Shown: positions 26,802 through 35,173, counted from the first letter of the stretch. The stretch is DNA of 64,000 bases from Polaribacter sp. ALD11 (GCF_002831685.1 NZ_CP025119.1:1820001-1884000), one strand, 5' to 3'. Program-made: numbers and translations. Notes: generated from the letters alone by a model not told the origin.

Positions 26802-27827
26802 ATGGCAAAAATTAAGTTAGAATACATTTGGTTAGATGGTTATTTTCCAACTCAGAACATGAGAAGTAAAACCAAAGTAGAAGAACACGAGAACTTTAAA
26901 GGTACTGTTGAAGAACTAGATATGTGGTCTTTTGATGGCTCATCTACTAAACAAGCCTCTGGTGGCTCATCTGACTGCTTATTGAAACCTGTTGCAATTT
27001 ATAAAGATCCTACAAGGATTAATGGTTATTTAGTAATGACTGAAGTTTTAAATGCAGATGGAACGCCACATATTTCTAATGGAAGAGCAACAATAGATGA
27101 TGATGATAATGATTTCTGGTTTGGTTTTGAGCAAGAATACTTTATTATGGACAATAAAACACAATTGCCTTTAGGATTCCCTATTGGTGGTTACCCTGCT
27201 CCGCAAGGAATGTATTACTGTTCTGTTGGTGGTAAAAACACACACGGTAGACTTATTGTTGAAAAGCATGCTGATTTATGTATTGATGCTGGCTTAAATT
27301 TTGAAGGAATAAATCAAGAAGTTGCCTCTGGCCAATGGGAATATCAATTATTCGCAAAAGGAGCTAAGAAAGCTGGTGATGAAATTTGGATTTCTCGTTA
27401 TTTATTAGATAGATTAACAGAACAACATGGTTACTATATAGAGTACCATCCAAAACCATTAGGAAAAGATATGGACTGGAATGGTTCTGGTATGCATGCA
27501 AACTTCTCTAACACTGTTTTAAGAACCTGTGGTTCTAAAGAAACGTATGAGAAAATTTGTGAAGCGTTTAGACCTGTAGTAAAAGAGCACATGGCAGTTT
27601 ACGGTGAGTTTAACGACCAACGTTTAACTGGCGATCATGAAACAGCAGCTATGCATGACTTTAGCTATGGTGTTTCAGATAGAGGCGCTTCTATTAGAAT
27701 TCCGATTATCGTTGTAGAGAAAGGCTGGAAAGGTTGGCTAGAAGACAGAAGACCTGCTTCAAACGGAGATCCTTACAAAATTGCTGGTAGAATTATTAAG
27801 ACTGTAAAGTCTGCAAATATTAGCTAG
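26802..27827 (+). CDS. glnA: Glutamine synthetase type II (eukaryote-like)
   Basis: A second glutamine synthetase, 341 aa. Length and motifs are GSII rather than GSI: MAKIKLEYIWLDG, WSFDGSSTKQASG, FWFGFEQEYFIMD, GINQEVASGQWEYQLF, NGSGMHANFSN and YGVSDRGASIRIP. It lacks the GSI adenylylation loop, so control is expected at transcription. Divergent from glnN, with a strong terminator downstream. Two non-homologous-class enzymes for the same step suggest different ammonia conditions or subunit types; that is inference. Confidence 0.95.
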   Translation: MAKIKLEYIWLDGYFPTQNMRSKTKVEEHENFKGTVEELDMWSFDGSSTKQASGGSSDCLLKPVAIYKDPTRINGYLVMTEVLNADGTPHISNGRATIDDDDNDFWFGFEQEYFIMDNKTQLPLGFPIGGYPAPQGMYYCSVGGKNTHGRLIVEKHADLCIDAGLNFEGINQEVASGQWEYQLFAKGAKKAGDEIWISRYLLDRLTEQHGYYIEYHPKPLGKDMDWNGSGMHANFSNTVLRTCGSKETYEKICEAFRPVVKEHMAVYGEFNDQRLTGDHETAAMHDFSYGVSDRGASIRIPIIVVEKGWKGWLEDRRPASNGDPYKIAGRIIKTVKSANIS

Positions 27828-27844
27828 AACATATATACTAAAAT

Positions 27845-27877
27845 AAAAAGCTCGCAAATTATATTTGCGAGCTTTTT
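27845..27877. terminator. Terminator between glnA and the Na/Ca exchanger
   Basis: AAAAAGCTCGCAAAT (27845-27859) pairs with ATTTGCGAGCTTTTT (27863-27877). Works in both directions. Confidence 0.93.
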
Positions 27878-27904
27878 TTATGTCATTTTTTCTATATGCC
27901 AATG

Positions 27905-28843
27905 TTATAAAACTAAATAGATAAAAAGGGCGTATCCTAAAAACAAGAAAACACCTTTAAACCTACTTAACACAAACTTATTAGGTATAAACACTAACGG
28001 TAGTAAAATAGCTGCAAAACCAAGCATCCAAAAAATATCTCTAGACAAAATTTGAGCTTCAGTAACAGGAATCTCTTTAATTAATGATGTTAAACCTAAT
28101 ACAGATGCTATATTAAATATATTAGAGCCTATTAGGTTCCCTAAAGAAATCGCTTTTTCTCCTTTCATTGCTGCAATTACAGAAGCTGCTAATTCTGGCA
28201 CACTTGTTCCAATCGCAATCATCGTTATAGAGATAACACCTTCACTAACTCCCATATTATTTGCAATGTCTTTTGCTCCGTCAACCAGAAGTTCTGAACC
28301 AAAATACAATGCAATACCACCAATTAATAACCAAACAACTATTTTTCCGTAACCAATTGAAGCCAAAGCATCATCTACTTCATCTAAAGAAACTTCTTCT
28401 TTTCTTGCATTTCTAATTAATACAAAAAGAAAAACTACTAACCCCACCAAAAGTATAATACCTTCTATTTGTGTTAAAACATTATCATTCCATAAGAAAT
28501 AATACAACACCAATGAAAACAACATCATTACCGGCCAATTCAGTTTATAAAAATCCTTATTTACTACAATTGGGCCTATTATAGCTGTAATTCCTAAAAC
28601 CAAACCAATATTCGCAATATTAGAACCAATAACATTGTTTATTGCTATTGCAGGAGAACCATCTAACGCAGCCTGTAAACTAACTAATAATTCTGGTGCA
28701 GAAGTAGCAAAAGAAACTACCGTCATACCAATAACCATTTTAGAAATATTTAGTTTAAAAGATAAGCCTATAGAAGATCTCACCAAAAACTCACCCCCAA
28801 GAACTAATAGTAATAGTCCTATAATTACATAAAAAATACTCAT
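27905..28843 (-). CDS. Calcium/sodium antiporter (CaCA family, YrbG-like)
   Basis: Inner-membrane exchanger of 312 aa with about ten spans and the two inverted alpha repeats of the CaCA family: SFATSAPELLVSL with NVIGSNIANIG in the first half, and GTSVPELAASVIAA with NLIGSNIFNIA in the second. The acidic residues in the two PEL motifs are the ion-binding glutamates. A central cytoplasmic loop with KEEVSLDEVDDA separates the halves. Physiological role (Ca2+ export or Na+ balance) is inferred from the family. Confidence 0.93.
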   Translation of the reverse strand: MSIFYVIIGLLLLVLGGEFLVRSSIGLSFKLNISKMVIGMTVVSFATSAPELLVSLQAALDGSPAIAINNVIGSNIANIGLVLGITAIIGPIVVNKDFYKLNWPVMMLFSLVLYYFLWNDNVLTQIEGIILLVGLVVFLFVLIRNARKEEVSLDEVDDALASIGYGKIVVWLLIGGIALYFGSELLVDGAKDIANNMGVSEGVISITMIAIGTSVPELAASVIAAMKGEKAISLGNLIGSNIFNIASVLGLTSLIKEIPVTEAQILSRDIFWMLGFAAILLPLVFIPNKFVLSRFKGVFLFLGYALFIYLVL

Positions 28844-29197
28844 AAATATTATTTTCGACGAAGATACATTTTTATCACTTTAAGAAAAAAAGAAAAGATG
28901 AAAAGCAAAAAAAACAAATTTTAAAAAACGAGTTTTCCTTTGCGAAAGAAAAAACAATAGTTTTTAGCCTTTAGTTTATATCATATTAAAACATATTTAT
29001 AAAATATTATTTCAATATGTAACTAATATAAAGGAATGTATGTTTCATTTTAAAACAAATAATATCTTTTTAGTTATATAAGTAAAATCAAACTAAATAA
29101 TAGTAATAAAAGCCTTTGGTAATAACGATTCAATCTACATATATTGATAAAACAATTTCGAAATTACCCCATTTTACTAACCTTTAAAACTATTATT

Positions 29198-29263
29198 ATG
29201 ATACTTATTATTACCAAAACCGTAAAAGATATTGCTGACATTATTTTTTCAATTATCTTCTAA
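29198..29263 (+). CDS. Possible 21-aa isoleucine-rich peptide
   Basis: ATG MILIITKTVKDIADIIFSII F stop: 8 of 21 residues are Ile. It is followed 16 bp later by a hairpin and a T-rich run. It may be a small membrane peptide or a leader peptide whose translation affects the hairpin. It could also be chance. No family recognised. Confidence 0.3.
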   Translation: MILIITKTVKDIADIIFSIIF

Positions 29264-29278
29264 CCACAAGATATAAAG

Positions 29279-29308
29279 CAACTCTTAGTATTAAGAGTTG
29301 TTTATTTT
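29279..29308 (+). terminator. Hairpin after the Ile-rich peptide
   Basis: CAACTCTTA (29279-29287) pairs with TAAGAGTTG (29292-29300), then TTTATTTT. Terminator or attenuator. Confidence 0.6.
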
Positions 29309-29337
29309 CATTAAATTTGATTTAGAATTAAATACGA

Positions 29338-29490
29338 ATGAAAAAACAAGTTTTTAAATTTCTTGCAAAAGTGAATAAATTTATGCTACCTTCTTTTACA
29401 AAAAAAGGATTAGATATCTCTAAAGCTTCTAAAATTCAATTAGCAGTTATTGGCTGGAGAGCTTTTGTAACTCAAAACTCATTAAACTAA
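29338..29490 (+). CDS. Small conserved flavobacterial protein, 50 aa
   Basis: Reads MKKQVFKFLAKVNKFMLPSF, then TKKGLDISKASKIQLAVIGW and RAFVTQNSLN. Basic, mostly helical. The pattern MKK..F..LAK.NK..LPS and KA.K.Q.A..GWR..VT resembles short flavobacterial proteins that databases often label SsrA-binding protein. At 50 aa it is far too short for SmpB, so that name is not used. TAAATTTG at 29312-29319 is a possible -7 box. It lies 12 bp before the DUF2007 gene, probably in the same transcript. Confidence 0.65.
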   Translation: MKKQVFKFLAKVNKFMLPSFTKKGLDISKASKIQLAVIGWRAFVTQNSLN

Positions 29491-29502
29491 AAACAATATA
29501 TT

Positions 29503-29733
29503 ATGGAAACAGAACACATAACAGTATTTTCAGGATCTTCTATTATAGTAAAAGGACTTCAAAACAGATTAGACGACCACAACATTGGCTCTATAACAAA
29601 AGACAGAGTAGAGTCTGCAAGACTCGCAGGCTTTGGCTCAGATAGAAATGCAGTTGAATTATTGATCTTAAAATCTGATGTAGAAAAAGCACAACCTATT
29701 GTAGATATTTACAAAGAAGAAATTAATTCATAA
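29503..29733 (+). CDS. DUF2007 domain protein
   Basis: 76 aa, soluble, with the DUF2007 pattern: TVFSGSSIIVKGLQNRLDDHNI (a beta-alpha unit), then VELLILKSDVEKAQPIV in the second unit. The fold resembles a small signal-transducing or ligand-binding (ACT/PII-like) domain, and the family is called putative signal-transducing protein without experimental function. It follows the 50-aa gene by 12 bp and precedes tRNA-Arg. Confidence 0.85.
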   Translation: METEHITVFSGSSIIVKGLQNRLDDHNIGSITKDRVESARLAGFGSDRNAVELLILKSDVEKAQPIVDIYKEEINS

Positions 29734-29771
29734 AAAAGCAATTAAGATTTCTTTTTTTGAAAAAACAATAT

Positions 29772-29779
29772 TATATTTG
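29772..29779 (+). promoter_or_regulatory. tRNA-Arg promoter -7 box
   Basis: TATATTTG, then CACCCGCTTAACGG, the same discriminator as both rRNA promoters (CAnCCGCT). The -33 is weak: TTTC at 29748-29751 with 20-bp spacing. Confidence 0.6.
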
Positions 29780-29791
29780 CACCCGCTTAAC

Positions 29792-29865
29792 GGCCATGTG
29801 GCGCAACTGAATAGCGCACTTGATTACGGCTCAAGAGGTTGCTGGTTTGAATCCAGCCATGGTCA
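29792..29865 (+). tRNA. tRNA-Arg (anticodon ACG)
   Basis: 74 nt folding as a standard cloverleaf: acceptor GGCCATG with CATGGTC (one G-U), D stem GCGC/GCGC, anticodon stem CTTGA/TCAAG with loop TTACGGC (anticodon ACG, read as ICG after deamination, decoding CGU/CGC/CGA), short variable loop, T stem GCTGG/CCAGC with TTTGAAT. The discriminator is A. The 3' CCA is not encoded. A terminator follows at once, so the tRNA is a single-gene unit. Confidence 0.96.
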
Positions 29866-29870
29866 CAAGA

Positions 29871-29902
29871 AAAAAGCTTCCAATAACTTGGAAGCTTTTT
29901 TT
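29871..29902 (+). terminator. Terminator after tRNA-Arg
   Basis: AAAAAGCTTCCAA (29871-29883) pairs with TTGGAAGCTTTTT (29888-29900) plus extra Ts. Confidence 0.92.
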
Positions 29903-30107
29903 ATACTTATAATTTAGATTGATTATAATTTCACTCTAAAACACCCCTTTATATTATACTTAAAAAGGGATTATTTCATTTTTACGTATCCTTAAAAAAC
30001 TTATAAACAACCACTTACTAAAATCTCTATTACAACTTAACATAAAATTAATTTAGTTAGACAACAGAAATCAAAAAGGTTTAACCTAAAAAAACACCTA
30101 AACTAAC

Positions 30108-30167
30108 AAACAATAATGCACCTATCTATGCCCGAGTTTTAAACCTCGACAAGAGACATTATTGTTT
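30108..30167. other. Stem-loop in a 750-bp gene-poor gap
   Basis: AAACAATAATG (30108-30118) and CATTATTGTTT (30157-30167) are perfectly complementary and enclose a second short stem CGAG (30133-30136)/CTCG (30145-30148). Around it, the 15-mer ACCTAAAAAAACACC occurs twice (30084-30098, 30255-30269). No open frame fits. Possibly a structured RNA; strand unknown. Confidence 0.4.
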
Positions 30168-30333
30168 ATTGGAAGAAAAAATAAGAAGTAATTTTATTTT
30201 TATAAAAACATTTCGATCAGTTATGATTCCCTAATTTATAAAAAAACAAACTCTACCTAAAAAAACACCACCCTTTCCTACGCTAAAGCGTGCCCATCTC
30301 TTAGAGTCGTATTTTTTATTTTTATTAAATAAA

Positions 30334-30365
30334 AAAAGACCTTAAACTTTCGTTTAAGGCCTTTT
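30334..30365 (-). terminator. Terminator for a minus-strand transcript
   Basis: CCTTAAAC (30340-30347) pairs with GTTTAAGG (30352-30359), extended by AAAAG/CTTTT. The seven As on the left give a long U tract on the minus strand, so it most likely ends the transcript covering the 42-aa frame at 30438-30566. Confidence 0.75.
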
Positions 30366-30437
30366 CACCTAACCAAACTTAATATAATACTAACTACTAC
30401 TATCTTTAAAAGATCTTTTTAGACCGATATAACATTA

Positions 30438-30566
30438 TTAATATAAAACTGTAAAACTATCTAATGGCAACCTATGATGTGGTATTAATGGGGGAACTAT
30501 TTGTACGTAACCAAATAAAAGTAACACCAAAACGATTGCTATTATTACTGCTTTTCTTACTCTAAT
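30438..30566 (-). CDS. Possible 42-aa hydrophobic peptide with AUU start
   Basis: From ATT at 30566 the frame reads IRVRKAVIIAIVLVLLLFGY then VQIVPPLIPHHRLPLDSF and ends TVLY. A basic N-terminus, a single strong membrane helix (residues 6-20) and a Pro/His-rich exterior look like a real small membrane or secreted peptide. An in-frame TAA lies two codons upstream, and no ATG, GTG or TTG fits before the helix. A terminator follows 73 bp after the stop. Evidence is sequence character only. Confidence 0.35.
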   Translation of the reverse strand: MRVRKAVIIAIVLVLLLFGYVQIVPPLIPHHRLPLDSFTVLY

Positions 30567-30633
30567 TTATCTTATTTCTACTTAATAAGACACATACGAA
30601 AAAAAAAGTCACACAGTTTTAACAAAATAAAAA

Positions 30634-30657
30634 AAACTTGAGAATTCTCTCAAGTTT
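30634..30657 (-). terminator. Terminator of the prmA-clpS operon
   Basis: AAACTTGAGA (30634-30643) pairs with TCTCAAGTTT (30648-30657), then a U tract on the minus strand. The stem overlaps the last gene's stop codon (30656-30658). Confidence 0.88.
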
Positions 30658-30928
30658 AGCCTAAATATTGTCTTAATGCAATTCTATGCGCTGGAAGACT
30701 TTTATCGTAATCTTCAACCACCAGCTCTAATATTTCTGGAGGTTTAATACCTATGTCTTTTTTATGAAGATATTTTGAAACAAACAAATTATATTTCAAC
30801 TTATTGGTTTCAAAAATTAAAAAATGAGTTTCATTTAATTCAGTAAAACAAATGTCATTTCCTGAAAAAGCATCAGATTCATCTTTAAAAAAATCTGAAA
30901 ACTCAAAGTACTTAAATACGTTTTCCAT
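30656..30928 (-). CDS. Conserved protein of unknown function, 90 aa
   Basis: Soluble alpha/beta protein starting MENVFKYFEFSDFFKDE and ending SLPAHRIALRQYLG. No motif or family recognised; no signal peptide or membrane span. Only 2 bp separate it from clpS upstream, so it is in the prmA-clpS operon and its product may be linked to proteolysis or ribosomal-protein methylation, but that is only context. The terminator stem overlaps its stop codon. Confidence 0.75.
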   Translation of the reverse strand: MENVFKYFEFSDFFKDESDAFSGNDICFTELNETHFLIFETNKLKYNLFVSKYLHKKDIGIKPPEILELVVEDYDKSLPAHRIALRQYLG

Positions 30929-30930
30929 AA

Positions 30931-31206
30931 TTATACTAATTCTGCAGATAAACCTAATTGTAACAATTTAGAACATTTAGGCTCTAAATCTTTATACTCA
31001 CCAGACTTTACGGTACACTTCCCTTTATAATGAACTAAAGTAGCACATTGTTCCGCCTGCTCTAATGTATGCTCACAAACATCAATTAAAGAACCAATTA
31101 CATGATCAAATGTATTTACATCATCATTATGTAAAACAATCTCATGCTGAAAAACTTCTTTTTCTAATACATCTACCTCTTCTTGAATTTTCTCTTTTGT
31201 GCTCAT
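30931..31206 (-). CDS. clpS: ATP-dependent Clp protease adaptor ClpS
   Basis: Delivers N-degron substrates to ClpAP/ClpCP. 91 aa with the ClpS core IVLHNDDVNTFDHVIGSL (Asn-Asp-Asp and the substrate-binding Asp/Asn), HTLEQAEQCATLVHYKGKC and a final GLSAEL. The flexible N-terminus (first about 22 residues) is as expected. It lies 24 bp downstream of prmA and 2 bp before the 90-aa gene. Confidence 0.95.
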   Translation of the reverse strand: MSTKEKIQEEVDVLEKEVFQHEIVLHNDDVNTFDHVIGSLIDVCEHTLEQAEQCATLVHYKGKCTVKSGEYKDLEPKCSKLLQLGLSAELV

Positions 31207-31230
31207 ATTCTAAAAATAAAATATTATTTC

Positions 31231-32064
31231 TTATTTATTGTACTTTAATGCTACCCAGTTATTTCTTTGAATAAATTTCTCTAATTTTAAGCCATGTTTA
31301 GAAACTTCTGCATCTATTACTGGAATGTCTTGTTCATAAAAACCACTTAATAATAAAACGCCATTTTCATTCAAACAGTTTGCATAGACTTTCATATCCA
31401 TCAAAAGTATATTTCTATTGATATTAGCAATAATAACATCATACTTTTTATCTATTAAAAGTGATGCATCTCCTTCATAAACGGAAATGTTTTTACAATT
31501 ATTGCGTTCTACATTCTCTAAAGAATTTTCATAACACCAATTATCAATATCTATAGCGTCTAATGGTTTTGCGCCTTTCATTTCAGCAAAAATTGCTAAA
31601 ATTCCAGTTCCACACCCCATATCCAATACTTTTTTATCTTCTAAATCTAATTGTAGCAAATGTTGTACCATCATGTGTGTTGTTTCATGATGTCCTGTTC
31701 CAAAACTCATTTTTGGCTCGATTACAATTTCGTATTTTAAATTCGGATTCTCATGAAATGGTGCACGAATGCTTACCAAATCGTCTACCTGAATTGCTTC
31801 AAAATTCTTTTCCCATTCTGCATTCCAATTTGTTTGCGGAACTTCATTTTTATTGTACTCAATAGAAAACTCGTCTGAATTTAACACAAAAATACCTTCT
31901 AAGATCGATTCGTTCCAAGCTGTTTTCTGAATATATGCGGTTACTCCGTTTTCGTTTTCAACAAAACTTTCAAAGCCAACATTTCCTAATTCTGCAATAA
32001 GAATTTCTACTGTTGGTTCTTTTGGTGAAACTGTAAAATTGTATTCTATATAAATATTGTCCAT
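31231..32064 (-). CDS. prmA: Ribosomal protein L11 methyltransferase
   Basis: SAM-dependent trimethylation of ribosomal protein L11. 277 aa: N-terminal L11-recognition domain (about 1-100), linker, and Rossmann domain with FGTGHHETTHMM and motif I VLDMGCGTGILAI, then the IV motif IIANINRNILL (N-I-N type). Slightly shorter than E. coli PrmA (293 aa). It leads the prmA-clpS-90-aa operon. A terminator separates it from tpiA upstream. Confidence 0.95.
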   Translation of the reverse strand: MDNIYIEYNFTVSPKEPTVEILIAELGNVGFESFVENENGVTAYIQKTAWNESILEGIFVLNSDEFSIEYNKNEVPQTNWNAEWEKNFEAIQVDDLVSIRAPFHENPNLKYEIVIEPKMSFGTGHHETTHMMVQHLLQLDLEDKKVLDMGCGTGILAIFAEMKGAKPLDAIDIDNWCYENSLENVERNNCKNISVYEGDASLLIDKKYDVIIANINRNILLMDMKVYANCLNENGVLLLSGFYEQDIPVIDAEVSKHGLKLEKFIQRNNWVALKYNK

Positions 32065-32076
32065 AATTATTAAATC

Positions 32077-32113
32077 AAAAAAAAATGCATCGAGATTAAA
32101 GTATCTCGATGCA
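32077..32113 (-). terminator. Terminator of tpiA
   Basis: TGCATCGAGAT (32086-32096) pairs perfectly with ATCTCGATGCA (32103-32113). The nine As to the left form the U tract on the minus strand. Confidence 0.92.
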
Positions 32114-32144
32114 AATTTATTGGTTTTCTTTGAAAGTACGTTAA

Positions 32145-32903
32145 TTAGATCGCATTAATAATTCCTGTAAAATCTTTTACGTTTAAAGCTGCACCACCAA
32201 TTAAGCCACCATCTACATCTGGTTTAGAAAAAATTTCTTCTGCATTTGCGGGTTTTACACTTCCTCCATATAAAATTGAAACTTTATCAGCTACTTTTTT
32301 ATCGTATTTCTTCTCTATAATACCTCTAATAAAAGCATGCATTTCTTGTGCTTGTTCTGGGCTCGCAGTTTCTCCTGTACCTATTGCCCAAACTGGCTCA
32401 TAAGCCAAAATAATACTTTTCCAATCTTTTGCTTCTAAATGAAATAAGGCATTTTTTAATTGACTTTCTACAACCGTAAAATGGTTCTCAGATTTTCTAT
32501 CTTCTAACAATTCTCCAAAACAGAAAATTGTCTCCATTCCTTTTTCTAAAACAGTGTTTACTTTTTCCGCTAAAGCCGCATCCGTTTCATTAAAATAAGT
32601 TCTTCTTTCTGAGTGTCCTAAAATTACAGTTTCAACTCCAACAGCTTTTAACATATCTGCAGAAACCTCACCTGTAAAAGCGCCATTTGAAGCTTGGTGC
32701 ATATTTTGTGCAACTACCTCTATCTTAGATTTTTTTGCTGCTTTTACAGAAGATGATAAATTAACAAATGTTGGTGCAACAATTACACGCGTATTTTTTA
32801 ATTTGTTCTCTTTAATTGCTTTTTTTAAGCTCTTAATTAACTTTTTGCTTTCTTCTTTATCGTTATTCAACTTCCAGTTACCTGCAACAATCTTAGTTCT
32901 CAT
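32145..32903 (-). CDS. tpiA: Triose-phosphate isomerase
   Basis: Interconverts dihydroxyacetone phosphate and glyceraldehyde 3-phosphate. 252 aa with all TIM marks: AGNWKLN (catalytic Lys), ILGHSERR (catalytic His), YEPVWAIGTG (catalytic Glu and phosphate loop 6) and ILYGGSVKPAN. Length is normal. It ends in its own strong terminator, so it is a single-gene unit. Confidence 0.98.
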   Translation of the reverse strand: MRTKIVAGNWKLNNDKEESKKLIKSLKKAIKENKLKNTRVIVAPTFVNLSSSVKAAKKSKIEVVAQNMHQASNGAFTGEVSADMLKAVGVETVILGHSERRTYFNETDAALAEKVNTVLEKGMETIFCFGELLEDRKSENHFTVVESQLKNALFHLEAKDWKSIILAYEPVWAIGTGETASPEQAQEMHAFIRGIIEKKYDKKVADKVSILYGGSVKPANAEEIFSKPDVDGGLIGGAALNVKDFTGIINAI

Positions 32904-33016
32904 AATTATAATTTTAGCGCTTTTTATAGCTATATTTTCAACATTAAATTCTGATGTAAATTTAAGAAATTGAATGGTAATTTATAGTTGGAAATAAAAA
33001 TAGTTACTAAAACGAT

Positions 33017-33511
33017 TTATATAACCACCTTCAATGCATCTTCAATCGAAGAATCTGAAGCGCTAGTGGCTTTGAAAAGCGTGATTTTTCCTTGCTCATC
33101 AATCACCATATATCTCGGAATCCATCCTAAATTTATAAAATCTACAAAATCGCCATCTTTCATTCCTTTAGGTAAATTGTAATGTTCTCCTTCAATTTGA
33201 AATCTATTGATTCCCTTTTTCCATGCATTTTTGCTTTTATCAACAGATAAAAATAAAAACACAACATCGAGATAGTCTTTTTGAAGATTTCGAACACTTG
33301 CCAAACCTTTGATACAATCTCCACACCAAGAGGCCCAAACATCAATCAAAATTTTATTTCCTTTATGTGTATTTAGAACTTCTTTTATGGAAAACTGGGT
33401 ACCATTTAGACTGTAAACACTTTCATTTAAAGCCAATTCAGAGAATTCTGTAGGTTTCTCAAAATTGCAACTTGTGCATACGATTATAAAGATTAGGACT
33501 ATTTTTTTCAT
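33017..33511 (-). CDS. Thioredoxin-like (TlpA family) lipoprotein
   Basis: 164 aa with a lipoprotein signal (MKKIVLIFIIVCTSC, lipid Cys 15) and a thioredoxin fold: LIDVWASWCGDCIKGL with a CxxC active site, and the cis-Pro region GWIPRYMVIDEQG. It likely acts as an extracytoplasmic thiol:disulfide or thiol-reductase protein. CAAATTTA at 33531-33538 gives a TAAATTTG -7 box on the minus strand. It has no partner genes. Partner and substrate unknown. Confidence 0.88.
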   Translation of the reverse strand: MKKIVLIFIIVCTSCNFEKPTEFSELALNESVYSLNGTQFSIKEVLNTHKGNKILIDVWASWCGDCIKGLASVRNLQKDYLDVVFLFLSVDKSKNAWKKGINRFQIEGEHYNLPKGMKDGDFVDFINLGWIPRYMVIDEQGKITLFKATSASDSSIEDALKVVI

Positions 33512-33610
33512 TGTTGATTTAGAATACTTTCAAATTTAGGTCTTCTTTACTTCTTAAAACTTACAAAATAACTTCTAAATTAAGTATTTTTGTACAACTT
33601 TATAAAGATT

Positions 33611-34420
33611 ATGACAACACAGCAATTAGTAGCACAAATTAAGAAGAAAAAATCGTTTTTATGCATAGGATTGGATGTCGATTTAGACAAAATTCCTTCG
33701 CATTTATTAGAGGAAGAAGATCCTATTTTTGCATTTAACAAAGCTATTATAGATGCAACACATCATCTTTGTGTTGCCTACAAACCAAACACCGCTTTTT
33801 ATGAAGCGTATGGTTTAAAAGGATGGAAATCTTTAGAGAAAACCATTACATATCTAAATAAAAACTATCCTGAAATTTTTACCATTGCAGATGCAAAACG
33901 TGGCGATATTGGAAATACCTCAACCATGTATGCCAAAGCTTTCTTTGAAGATTTAGCATTCGATTCTGTTACTGTTGCCCCATATATGGGAAAAGATTCT
34001 GTAGAACCTTTTTTAGCTTTTAAAAACAAACACACCATTATGTTAGCTTTAACTTCTAATGAAGGTGCTTTTGATTTTCAGACGAAGAAAATTGACGAGA
34101 AAGAAGTTTATAAACATGTTTTAGAGACTTCTAAGAACTGGGAAAACTCAGAAAACTTAATGTATGTTGTTGGTGCCACTAAGGCTGAATACTTTAAAGA
34201 AATTAGAAAAATAGTGCCTAATTCTTTCTTATTGGTTCCTGGTGTTGGCGCACAAGGCGGAAGCTTAGAGGATGTTTGTAAATATGGTTTGTCTAAAAAC
34301 ATCGGCCTTCTAATTAATTCTTCTAGAGGAATTATTTATGCTTCTAATGGTAAAGATTTCGCAGAAAAAGCAAAGGAACAAGCAAAAGAGTTGCAATTAA
34401 AAATGGCAAAATTCCTATAA
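33611..34420 (+). CDS. pyrF: Orotidine 5'-phosphate decarboxylase
   Basis: Last step of UMP synthesis. 269 aa from ATG 33611. The longer frame start at 33590 is a TTG inside the promoter's TATTTTTG box and is rejected. Type 2 OMP decarboxylase with [14 protein letters not shown], the catalytic block [14 protein letters not shown], and the phosphate-binding [10 protein letters not shown]. Four bases separate its stop from the next gene, so the two are almost certainly co-transcribed. Confidence 0.96.
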   Translation: MTTQQLVAQIKKKKSFLCIGLDVDLDKIPSHLLEEEDPIFAFNKAIIDATHHLCVAYKPNTAFYEAYGLKGWKSLEKTITYLNKNYPEIFTIADAKRGDIGNTSTMYAKAFFEDLAFDSVTVAPYMGKDSVEPFLAFKNKHTIMLALTSNEGAFDFQTKKIDEKEVYKHVLETSKNWENSENLMYVVGATKAEYFKEIRKIVPNSFLLVPGVGAQGGSLEDVCKYGLSKNIGLLINSSRGIIYASNGKDFAEKAKEQAKELQLKMAKFL

Positions 34421-34423
34421 AAT

Positions 34424-35173
34424 TTGATAAAAAAGCTAAAAATAATATCGTTAGTACCAAGTTTAACCGAGTTATTGGTAGCTTTAGGTTTAGAGGAAAA
34501 TATTGTAGGTATTACTAAGTTTTGCATTCACCCTAAGAACTTAATAAAAGACAAGGTTGTTGTTGGCGGAACGAAAACCATTCACCTAGAAAAAGTTAAA
34601 GCCCTAGAACCTGATTTTATTCTTTGTAATAAAGAGGAAAACACGAAAGAAATTGTAGAAAACTGTAGAAAAATAGCAACAACGCATGTTTCAGACCTTT
34701 TTACAATTGAAGACGTTATAGCACTAATACAATATTATGGTCGTATTTTTTCTTGTGAAAAAAAAGCAATTCTAATTATTGATGAATTAAATATGAAGCT
34801 TAAAGACTTTAAACTTTTCATTAAAGACAAACCAACTTTAAAAGTCGTTTATTTTATTTGGAAAAATCCATGGATGATTGCTGCCAATAACACGTTTATA
34901 AATCATTTGTTAACACTTAACAAATTTGAAAATTGTTATGAAAACTTAAATCGATACCCAGAAATAACTTTAGAAGATTTAAAAACGAAAGAGGTTGATG
35001 CTGTTTTTTTATCATCAGAACCGTTTCCTTTTAAGGAGAAAAACAGTTTAGACTTCAATAATTACACAGAGAACACAAATATAGTGCTGGTAGATGGAGA
35101 GTACTTTTCTTGGTATGGCAGCAGATTGCTAAAAGCGTTTGATTATTTTAAGGAACTAAGAAATAGAATGTAA
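34424..35173 (+). CDS. BtuF-like helical-backbone metal receptor, cytoplasmic
   Basis: 249 aa from TTG 34424. Matches the periplasmic binding protein fold (BtuF/FhuD/TroA-like, cl02): ISLVPSLTELLVALGLEENIVGITKFCIHP, VGGTKTIHLEKVKALEPDFIL and FIWKNPWMIAANNTFI. BtuF proteins bind cobalamin outside the cytoplasmic membrane, but here there is no signal peptide, so a cytoplasmic or divergent role is likely. It follows pyrF by 3 bp. No ABC partner is nearby. Its last 18 bp overlap the convergent small gene. Confidence 0.85.
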   Translation: MIKKLKIISLVPSLTELLVALGLEENIVGITKFCIHPKNLIKDKVVVGGTKTIHLEKVKALEPDFILCNKEENTKEIVENCRKIATTHVSDLFTIEDVIALIQYYGRIFSCEKKAILIIDELNMKLKDFKLFIKDKPTLKVVYFIWKNPWMIAANNTFINHLLTLNKFENCYENLNRYPEITLEDLKTKEVDAVFLSSEPFPFKEKNSLDFNNYTENTNIVLVDGEYFSWYGSRLLKAFDYFKELRNRM

